A stretch of 64,000 bases of DNA from CAIYTF01 sp963664845 (GTDB lineage Bacteria > Bacteroidota > Ignavibacteria > Ignavibacteriales > Ignavibacteriaceae), in the NCBI GenBank assembly GCA_963664845.1, contig OY761615.1, positions 3,038,001 to 3,102,000 of the forward strand. Direction: 5' to 3'. Shown one piece after another: positions 54,425-64,000 of this stretch. Numbering within the stretch: the stretch's first letter is position 1; every line of letters starts with the position of its first letter. The notes beneath the pieces were generated by a model. It searched no databases. It was given only the letters and a program-made list of their open reading frames with translations, and had not been told where the DNA came from. A program made the position numbers and the translations under genes.

Positions 54425-55591
54425 ATGAAGAAGACGTATATAGTCCTTTTGATTCTGTTAGCAGCATTGGCAATTTGGTTAATTCTTGCAAGCCGGCAGC
54501 AGTATGAGTATCCAAACCAAAAAGAACTTCGGCTAAAGATCAACTACCTTGCCCGGATGATCAAAACCCCCTTTTCAATGAATAACGAACTTCTCAACTT
54601 ACGGGAGCAAAATCCGGAGTGGATGCTGTTCTCCCTCTCGTTCACAACATTTGCGTTAACAAACATCTCAAATCTTGATACCAGTTTCAAAACAGAGTCT
54701 GTTGCATTGATAGATAATGCAATACAAAAAGCACTTTCCGACACGGTTTATAAATACTACTTCATGGGCAAAGATCCATTCATCCCGGCAATAGATACAA
54801 CGGGGTCTGTTTTATACTTTGGGCACCTGAACATGATGCTGGGTTGCTACCGCCTGCTGACCACCGACACAAAATATAATGATCTCAGCGATCGGTTGTC
54901 GGAAAGCCTTTACGGGCGATATATGGCATCGGCGTCGGGATGCCTGCAATCGTATCCCGGGAAAATCTGGATTGCCGATAACACTGCAGCCCTGGCATCA
55001 CTTAAAATTCACAGCGACGTGACGGGAAGTGAATATACCAAGGCGTGTGCCGCATGGGAGAAAATTGCGAAAGCAAAATACTGCGATGAGCATACCGGAC
55101 TCCTCTGCTCAATGGTTGATCCTGAAAGAGCCGGGCCCATTGAAGAAACACGAGGCTCCGGTATTGGTTGGAGCATCTTTTTCATTTATCGCTTTGACCC
55201 CAGATTCGCACGGGAATTATACACAAAGTTCACCGCAAACTTCAGTACTAATCTTGGCGCGGTAAGGTTATACAGGGAAAAATATCATAACTATGCTACC
55301 GGTTCCGGTGACATAGACAGTGGCCCGTTATTCCTTGGCTATAGCCTCCCGGCAAACGCTTTTGCGTTTGGCGATGCAGTAGCCGTGAAAGACTTTAAAA
55401 CCGCTAAACAGCTGCAGCGATTAATCTGGTTGGGCCGGAAAACGGTGAGCTCTCCCAATGAAATTTCCTATGAAACACGGCTTATAGATATACAGGTAAG
55501 CCCGCTTACCGAATCGTTGTTTTTATATTTTGAAACAATGACCGACTGGAACACTCAAGTCTTACGTCCCCGAAGGCGGGCGAACCAATGA
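54425..55591 (+). CDS. Membrane-anchored helical protein, possibly alpha/alpha-barrel
   Basis: 388 residues. An N-terminal anchor (YIVLLILLAALAIWLILAS) leaves the body in the periplasm. Repeated helix pairs with YFGHLNMMLGCYRLL, GKIWIADNTAALASLKIH, EETRGSGIGWSIFFIYRF and GSGDIDSGPLFLGYS recall linalool dehydratase/isomerase-like or glycosidase-type alpha/alpha barrels; this is a weak assignment. The final residues LRPRRRANQ and the stop codon come from a dispersed repeat that also occurs at 13773-13880, so the original C-terminus may have been replaced. Confidence 0.7.
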   Translation: MKKTYIVLLILLAALAIWLILASRQQYEYPNQKELRLKINYLARMIKTPFSMNNELLNLREQNPEWMLFSLSFTTFALTNISNLDTSFKTESVALIDNAIQKALSDTVYKYYFMGKDPFIPAIDTTGSVLYFGHLNMMLGCYRLLTTDTKYNDLSDRLSESLYGRYMASASGCLQSYPGKIWIADNTAALASLKIHSDVTGSEYTKACAAWEKIAKAKYCDEHTGLLCSMVDPERAGPIEETRGSGIGWSIFFIYRFDPRFARELYTKFTANFSTNLGAVRLYREKYHNYATGSGDIDSGPLFLGYSLPANAFAFGDAVAVKDFKTAKQLQRLIWLGRKTVSSPNEISYETRLIDIQVSPLTESLFLYFETMTDWNTQVLRPRRRANQ

Positions 55592-55690
55592 AATCTGAGA
55601 AAATAAATCGAGAATCACTCATCACCGGTTGTTAATTTACCACTGCAAATTTCATTTGCGCCAATTTGTTTGCACAACTCTTTACCTGCC
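55555..55690 (+). repeat. Dispersed repeat, copy 2, covering a gene's 3' end
   Basis: CTTACGTCCCCGAAGGCGGG, CGAACCAATG, ATCACCGGTTG and ATTTCATTTG occur in the order seen at 13773-13880. Supplies the stop codon of the preceding gene. The next gene's promoter must lie within or just after it. Confidence 0.6.
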
Positions 55691-55799
55691 TGCCAGGGAA
55701 TTTTCTTGACATAGGCCGGAAAATTTCCTACATTTTATGCGCATTTTTGGTCTGATTAACAGATTAAAGTTCTGCATTATCAAAAAAGGGTGAATGACA

Positions 55800-58301
55800 A
55801 TGAAGGTATTAAAACTGTTTGTTTTGTTCAGCTTGTTTTCTTGTGTAATTTTTTCTCAAATTCCGTGCGTCCCAGACTTCAAGATCAGCACGAGCCCCAC
55901 GACTTCCTCTTCAATAATTCAAAATAATGCACAACTGTTTTCAATTGGCAGCTCCGGCTTTCTTATAACCTGGTCTGACTTCCGCAACGGCCTCAAGAAC
56001 ACTTATGCGCAACAGTTTGACGCAACGGGAAATCCCATTAAAACCAATTTCCCGGTAATCGGTACGACCGATTGTATTGCCGGGCCAACGGGTGAGTTTT
56101 TGAACGCCAACATTTATTCTGTCTTCTCATCCGGATACATTGAAATAAACACGCAGTATATGGATGGGAGGTTTTTCCGAAATGGGGAAGGCATTAGTCC
56201 GGAATTTTCCCTTGGTTCCGTTGGGCTGCCCACTGATTGCTGGACGGGTTTCATCATGCCGGACTGCAGCGGGTTTTATCATAACGGGGCATACTATTAC
56301 GTAGTTTCCAAGAATGGGCAGGTTGGCCTTACAAAGTTTTCCAACGATGGAAGCGTGGTTAGCAAATTTTTAACTGCCATAAAGAGCGCTATTCAGGTGA
56401 AGGGAGTGCCCCTTAAAAACGGTCAATATGGAATTGTCTGGGTTGAGGAGTGGTATGAAGTTTCCAAGGATTCTATTCCCAATGGGCTTTATATGAATAT
56501 CTATTCCGCAAACGATTCTCTGATTAAGAGTAAAATCCAGCTTTATGAACTTCCGGCAGATGAATACACCGGCGGGAATACCAAACAAATTTTCCCGTTT
56601 AACATTGTTGCGAATAATGATTCCATCGTTTTAAACTTTGTTTGGAAAAATCAGGATTCCCTGTTCTTTCTTCCGGTTGATTACAACGGGAAGATACTTG
56701 CGGCCACGCAAAAAATTGTTCCGCAATTTGATATTCCGGCATACGCCTATACAAGCCTTACCGTAACCAATGCGGTGCAGTACAACATCGATGCATTTTT
56801 AATCAATAAAATTATTGACAAAGATGGAAAGCCTACATCATTCCAAACGCGTATGTATTCCATTTCGCCTGACCATATACTCTCTCCTGTTGGGGAAATG
56901 CTTACTGCCACAACACCTTGCATCCCCGCTTCTTTGTTTCAGTATGCGCCGCACGAATATTACACAGCATTCGATTCGGCAAACGGCATTTATTTGGCAC
57001 AACTGAAAAATTATACCCGCACTAATGTCAGGCGGATCAGTGAACAGGTAAACGGGAGCAACGAAGAAAAGCCGGTATTGCTTGCCGTGGGTAAAAAAGA
57101 TTTTGCGGTCAGGTGGAACACTGAACAAAAAGCTTATCTGAAAATGTTCGCAGTGGACGGATCAGTTCTTGCTGAACAAAGGGAGGTGGGAACCAGGTAT
57201 CCATCATTTCTAACTGATAAGAGGAATCTTGTTCCCTGGCGTTCAGGAACAGGAGTATATGAATTCTCCGGCTTTGTTATGAATGACGCAGCGGGAAATG
57301 AATTATGGCGTGACACCGTTAAGGTCAATGGCTCTCCGGTACCGGTACTCAATTCGTGTGCCTATGGACTGCTCTCAGATTCCATGTTTGTAACCGTGTT
57401 TCAGGATTCAACACGTTTTGTTATGCACGCCTATAATCCTCTGACCGGATCCCGCTTCGCAGAAAAAACCATCGCTGCCTCATATAGTTCTGCAGCCGGC
57501 CTGTCCGTCTTTCGCGATTCCGATACCGCTTTCTTCTTGGGCTGGAATGGCGGACTGCAAAAATATACTGCAGCGTTGCAGCCTGTTGGAACGCAGGAAA
57601 CTTTCGGCAATCGAACATATATAGGCGGCAACAAATTCATCTCCATGAACTTTAATCAAAATTGTCAGCCCGGGCTGTTATGCGGTTATTATGTTCAGGT
57701 GCATGAATATGGCGGCAATGACACAGCGTTTGCTATTCCGGCAGATTGGGGTGCCAGTCCCTTTGTGTTTCCCGTCGACGATGGCTGCTATATGGTGATA
57801 TACACCTCGGCAGGTAAGTACCTGTCGTCCGTTTACCATGGAGCACAATTGCTGCATGGTCCAGATGTGTTTTTGACGCAGACAAACAATGAAAAGGATT
57901 TCAGTGTGCTGGCTCAGAAGGACAGGATCATTGTTGCCTGGGCAGATACCCGTTCGGGTGACTATGATGTCTGGTGCAGAATTTACCGGAGGGGCGATCT
58001 TACTCCTGTGACTGAAGAACGAGATGCAATGCTGCCGACCAGTATTACGCTCAATCAAAATTACCCGAATCCGTTTAATCCGGAGACTATGATCACTTAT
58101 TCGCTTCCCAAGTCAGCGTATGTTGCGCTTAAGATATACTCAATACTGGGGAAAGAGGTTAAAACGTTGGTTTCCGGTGAGCAGGCTGCCGGGCGTCACA
58201 CGGTGTCGTTCATGGCGGAAGGTCTGCCAAGCGGTGTATATATGTATGCATTGCAGTCAGGCAGCTTCTTCCAGGCCAGGAAGATGATGATAGTCAAATA
58301 G
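55800..58301 (+). CDS. Large secreted protein with a type IX secretion sorting domain
   Basis: 833 residues from the ATG at 55800, with AAGGG nine bases upstream; an ATG two codons earlier is possible. Signal peptide MKVLKLFVLFSLFSCVIFSQ. The body is made of beta-rich repeats, perhaps a propeller (FLITWSDFRNGLKNTYAQQF and, near the end, IIVAWADTRSGDYDVWCRIY). The last 80 residues are the T9SS type A sorting domain: LNQNYPNPFNPETMITYSLP, VALKIYSILGKEVKTLV, GLPSGVYMYALQSG. It should be exported by the por/gld machinery and attached to or released from the cell surface. Function of the body unknown. Confidence 0.9.
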   Translation: MKVLKLFVLFSLFSCVIFSQIPCVPDFKISTSPTTSSSIIQNNAQLFSIGSSGFLITWSDFRNGLKNTYAQQFDATGNPIKTNFPVIGTTDCIAGPTGEFLNANIYSVFSSGYIEINTQYMDGRFFRNGEGISPEFSLGSVGLPTDCWTGFIMPDCSGFYHNGAYYYVVSKNGQVGLTKFSNDGSVVSKFLTAIKSAIQVKGVPLKNGQYGIVWVEEWYEVSKDSIPNGLYMNIYSANDSLIKSKIQLYELPADEYTGGNTKQIFPFNIVANNDSIVLNFVWKNQDSLFFLPVDYNGKILAATQKIVPQFDIPAYAYTSLTVTNAVQYNIDAFLINKIIDKDGKPTSFQTRMYSISPDHILSPVGEMLTATTPCIPASLFQYAPHEYYTAFDSANGIYLAQLKNYTRTNVRRISEQVNGSNEEKPVLLAVGKKDFAVRWNTEQKAYLKMFAVDGSVLAEQREVGTRYPSFLTDKRNLVPWRSGTGVYEFSGFVMNDAAGNELWRDTVKVNGSPVPVLNSCAYGLLSDSMFVTVFQDSTRFVMHAYNPLTGSRFAEKTIAASYSSAAGLSVFRDSDTAFFLGWNGGLQKYTAALQPVGTQETFGNRTYIGGNKFISMNFNQNCQPGLLCGYYVQVHEYGGNDTAFAIPADWGASPFVFPVDDGCYMVIYTSAGKYLSSVYHGAQLLHGPDVFLTQTNNEKDFSVLAQKDRIIVAWADTRSGDYDVWCRIYRRGDLTPVTEERDAMLPTSITLNQNYPNPFNPETMITYSLPKSAYVALKIYSILGKEVKTLVSGEQAAGRHTVSFMAEGLPSGVYMYALQSGSFFQARKMMIVK

Positions 58302-58381
58302 GACCACTCCCCGCGGGCGGGACTTCGGCTGCACTCAGGATTAGCCTGATTAATCAGAGGGGACAAGGCGTGTAATAATCC

Positions 58382-58409
58382 GTAGGGGTTCAAAATGTTG
58401 AACCCCTAC
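58382..58409. repeat. Perfect 12-bp palindromic hairpin
   Basis: GTAGGGGTTCAA-AATG-TTGAACCCCTAC. It lies 80 bases past the T9SS cargo gene and lacks a T-run, so it is more likely a dispersed REP-like palindrome than a standard terminator. The hairpin at 59164-59193 has a related core. Confidence 0.7.
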
Positions 58410-58604
58410 ATCCGGAAAACTGATTGAATTTTTATTCCGGGAACACTGTTCTATCCCAAAGCCGGAAACCGTAAAAAACTCAATTTTGGGAACCTATGCT
58501 CTTATTTAGTTTCTATTCCCGGTGAAGGGGAATATGTGATTGCCGGCTACGTTTTACCAAAACGTACTATTACTCCTCTCCCAAAAGCATTTCAGGAAGT
58601 ATGC

Positions 58605-58778
58605 AACTGTGAACGGCTGGCCCCGGCAGCGTTCATAGTGTTCATAGTTGAGGCTATAAATGTTGCGAAATTTGGCCGAAAACGCAAACTATGAACGGTT
58701 GGCCCCGGCAGCGTTCATAGTGTTCATAGTTGAGACTATAAATGTTGCGAAATTTGGCCGAAAACGCAAACTATGAAC
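58605..58778. repeat. Two tandem iterated-word hairpin elements (82-bp period)
   Basis: Two copies of an 82-bp unit (58605-58686 and 58687-58768) plus the start of a third (58769-58778). They differ at only a few positions. Each carries CGTTCATAGTGTTCATAGTT (two 9-bp GTTCATAGT words) and, at the copy junction, AACTATGAACG, so they fold into hairpins. The reverse complement aligns with element B at 14655-14755. Confidence 0.85.
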
Positions 58779-59032
58779 GATGTGTATACTTTTCCCGGTT
58801 TTTTCAATTTGCAGCATCCAGGCTTTTGGGCAGTACAATTCCACATCCCGGATGTTGCTGCGTAGAACGGCATTTATATTATCTCATAATTTCAATGAAC
58901 AATGATTGCCGGTTTTTTGAAATATTCCTACGTGTTTTAATCACCAAAGCGGCAGTGAAATTGCTTTGTTCCGGCCGTTTATTGCCGGAAACGCGCGCAG
59001 GTAATATAGGAGGATAACCCAGCAGCGTTCAA

Positions 59033-59095
59033 GCGTGCCGTGCATGAAATTGAGCAGTGCACGGTGCATGGCGCTGTGCACTGTAGTGGTGGAAG
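59033..59095 (-). repeat. GTGCAC-rich dispersed repeat, copy 2 (inverted)
   Basis: CAGTGCACGGTGCATGGCGC then TGTGCACTGTAGTGG; reverse complement of the text at 14030-14096 with a few differences. Confidence 0.5.
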
Positions 59096-59163
59096 TTATT
59101 TTGAATGAATGATTTACCGATGCGTGGTTGCGCTTTGCGGAGCGGCATTGGCAAGGCAGATGG

Positions 59164-59193
59164 TGCAGGGACTCAAGATTTTGAGCCCCTGCA
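59164..59193. repeat. Near-perfect 13-bp palindromic hairpin
   Basis: TGCAGGGACTCAA-GATT-TTGAGCCCCTGCA, one mismatch. The same design (GGGG..TCAA, 4-base loop) as the hairpin at 58382-58409. Confidence 0.6.
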
Positions 59194-59779
59194 ATGTGGA
59201 TGCCGTCATATATGAACGGCACCAGAAATGGTTTGTTAAGACTCTTCGATGCAACCCACATCCGTTCAAAACAGTAAGGCTTCCAGAGGGATCGACAGAA
59301 AGTAGTGCACTAAAAACCACGTTATTCCGGGATGGCTTTACGGTAATTGACGTTGTCTGTATATTGCTCCCCGCAAGAAGCATATGTCTTGCGGCAGAAA
59401 AAACTACTGCTCAAGCAACTGTGAGTATCCTTTTTCACAGGAAAGCTCACTGAAAAACTGCACAGCCGGGACCATTCAAACAAATAATATGATTAAACAG
59501 ACTACTGCGGGGGTGACACGAATGGTACAGGCAATGGGAAATTTGTTGAAATGTTAAAAAAAAGTTATGAAACAGCAAAGTCGTTTAAAGCCTTGCTGTT
59601 AGCGGCGATAATGGATTTTTGGTTTAGCTGGTGCCAGCTAAGTGAAAGAAAAACATAACTTTATGGAAACATAAATTTGCATTTCCACCGGAAAAAGCGT
59701 ATCATTGTTGCTCAGTTATTTGAAAACATGATGACAGCGGAAAAGATAACGATTTGTTAAAATTAATTTTAGTAAACTC

Positions 59780-59809
59780 TTGACTTTTACGTAAAATCAT
59801 CTAAATTTG
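59780..59809 (+). promoter_or_regulatory. rRNA promoter P1
   Basis: TTGACT (59780-59785), 16 bases, TAAATTTG (59802-59809). The -7 box is an exact match to the TAnnTTTG consensus of Bacteroidota promoters. It lies 240 bases upstream of 16S and is followed by a boxA-like sequence at 59832. Confidence 0.75.
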
Positions 59810-59831
59810 TAAGGCTGATTTAAATCAGCAT

Positions 59832-59841
59832 TGTTCTTTGA
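59832..59841 (+). promoter_or_regulatory. boxA-like antitermination site 1
   Basis: TGTTCTTTGA, the Nus-factor boxA form also seen in Bacillus rRNA leaders. Located 22 bases after promoter P1. Confidence 0.6.
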
Positions 59842-59878
59842 TTCAGACAAAAAAAGTTAAAAAATTTTTCGGCAGGTA

Positions 59879-59909
59879 TTGACAAAGTGAAATAAAAGCC
59901 GTAAGTTTA
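59879..59909 (+). promoter_or_regulatory. rRNA promoter P2
   Basis: TTGACA (59879-59884), 17 bases, TAAGTTTA (59902-59909). Offset from P1 by 99-100 bases, with the same layout relative to a downstream boxA. Confidence 0.75.
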
Positions 59910-59931
59910 GAGTCTGTTTTGATTTGAAATA

Positions 59932-59941
59932 TGTTCTTTGA
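59932..59941 (+). promoter_or_regulatory. boxA-like antitermination site 2
   Basis: TGTTCTTTGA, exactly 100 bases after site 1 and 22 bases after promoter P2. A third copy lies between tRNA-Ala and 23S at 61880-61889. Confidence 0.65.
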
Positions 59942-59954
59942 CAGAATGAAGAGA
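59939..59954 (+). other. 16S processing stem, 5' arm
   Basis: TGACAGAATGAAGAGA can pair with TCTCTTCATCTGTCA at 61594-61608 (one bulged base), bracketing 16S. This is the expected RNase III stalk of the precursor. Confidence 0.65.
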
Positions 59955-60019
59955 CCCGTAATTGAATGAGTTAATAAACTGCGATCGAGCAGCCAAATTA
60001 CATTAAGTATATAAATCCA

Positions 60020-61567
<1,548 letters not shown>

Positions 61568-61593
61568 GAGTAATTCTAACTCAGGAAATTACA

Positions 61594-61608
61594 TCTCTTC
61601 ATCTGTCA
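61594..61608 (+). other. 16S processing stem, 3' arm
   Basis: TCTCTTCATCTGTCA, complementary to 59939-59954 upstream of 16S. Confidence 0.65.
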
Positions 61609-61675
61609 TTTTTATTTTTAATAATGTTCATTGATACATTTTGATTATTCGAGTTTATGTTAAGCAACATAACCT

Positions 61676-61749
<74 letters not shown>

Positions 61750-61800
61750 CACAGGCGTTGGTATTAACCGACCCCTCATATTCAGATTATGAGTATTTGA

Positions 61801-61873
61801 GGGGCTATAGCTCAATTGGGAGAGCGCCGCCCTTGCAAGGCGGAGGTTATCGGTTCGAGCCCGATTAGCTCCA
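61801..61873 (+). tRNA. tRNA-Ala (TGC anticodon)
   Basis: GGGGCTA and TAGCTCC form the acceptor stem (one G-U pair). The anticodon loop is CTTGCAA with anticodon TGC, and the T-loop is TTCGAGC. 73 bases; CCA not encoded. Paired with tRNA-Ile in the rRNA spacer, as in many bacteria. Confidence 0.97.
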
Positions 61874-61879
61874 CTTCTA

Positions 61880-61889
61880 TGTTCTTTGA
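61880..61889 (+). promoter_or_regulatory. boxA-like antitermination site in the spacer
   Basis: TGTTCTTTGA, followed by AAGATTGAAGAG, which resembles the sequence after boxA site 2 (CAGAATGAAGAG). Expected ahead of 23S. Confidence 0.6.
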
Positions 61890-62049
61890 AAGATTGAAGA
61901 GTAAGAATAAAGATTCCCGCTTGCGGGATTCTGAGGTTTTACATGGTCATATTATTTTTAGTGGATATTTTTGTTCATAATTTCATATTATAATAATAAA
62001 TGTTCACTCGAGCAAAATAAAAACTTTAGAAAAAAGGATTTAATTTTTT

Positions 62050-64000
<1,951 letters not shown>

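Larger units (their letters stand above)
58302..59779. other. Gene-free repeat region before the rRNA operon
   Basis: No coding frame is convincing; the frames at 58742-59017 and 59109-59453 run through repeats. Contents: a perfect hairpin at 58382-58409, two tandem iterated-word hairpin elements (58605-58778), a GTGCAC-rich repeat (59033-59095) and a near-perfect hairpin at 59164-59193. About 59200-59780 shows nothing recognisable. Confidence 0.6.

Noticed and set aside
58742..59453. Frames of 91 and 114 residues upstream of the rRNA operon
   Set aside because: They run through hairpins and dispersed repeats and lack ribosome sites.

Overview
The window looks like chromosomal DNA from a Gram-negative bacterium of the Bacteroidota/Ignavibacteriota/Chlorobiota branch. 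The evidence is a type IX secretion (T9SS) C-terminal sorting domain on a large secreted protein, type III glutamine synthetase, many small outer-membrane beta-barrels, a golvesin-domain/amidase protein, and rRNA promoters of the TTG-N-TAnnTTTG type. No phage, plasmid, CRISPR array or intact insertion sequence is visible. The genus cannot be named from the sequence alone.

Layout. 1-830: 5' part of glutamine-dependent NAD synthetase (minus). 1536-6727 (minus): accB-accC-gcvH, then a TPR protein and a TPR/periplasmic-binding-fold protein. 7013-10033 (plus): hpnC-hpnD-hpnE, the three-step squalene route. 10258-13294 (plus): a TonB C-terminal-domain protein, a chemoreceptor and CheW, closed by a hairpin terminator. 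13295-15098: a gene-free, repeat-rich stretch. 15099-21409: aldo/keto reductase, uracil-DNA-glycosylase-like protein, a 54-residue Cys/His protein, ALDH7-type dehydrogenase, MFS transporter, TPR lipoprotein-like or secreted protein. 21765-30685: three sensor kinases around a short-chain dehydrogenase. 30718-37779: golvesin/amidase/FN3 protein, alpha/beta hydrolase, DedA protein, and a divergent pair of an ATP-grasp ligase and a C39-like peptidase. 38433-42467: RNase P RNA, recJ, yebC, ruvC, ruvA. 42753-45778 (minus): four tandem paralogous beta-barrel proteins. 46091-49062: Lrp-type regulator and glnN. 49632-53272: Rrf2 regulator, YwiC-like membrane protein and NapH-like ferredoxin protein, divergent from an outer-membrane protein. 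53515-58301: secreted esterase, membrane-anchored protein, T9SS cargo. 58302-60019: repeats and the rRNA leader. 60020-64000: 16S, tRNA-Ile, tRNA-Ala and the 5' part of 23S.

The strongest non-gene signals are two families of small repeats. The first is a MITE-like element with 16-bp terminal inverted repeats (CAATGGTGTCAACTTA type). Three copies have 9-bp flanking duplications, and a natural empty site lies elsewhere in the window. The second is a set of hairpin elements whose arms are built from iterated 9-bp words; the words differ between copies but match within a copy. The best candidate gene-level system that is not well described is the divergent ATP-grasp ligase/C39-like peptidase pair. 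The four-gene beta-barrel array and the Rrf2/YwiC-like/ferredoxin cluster come next.
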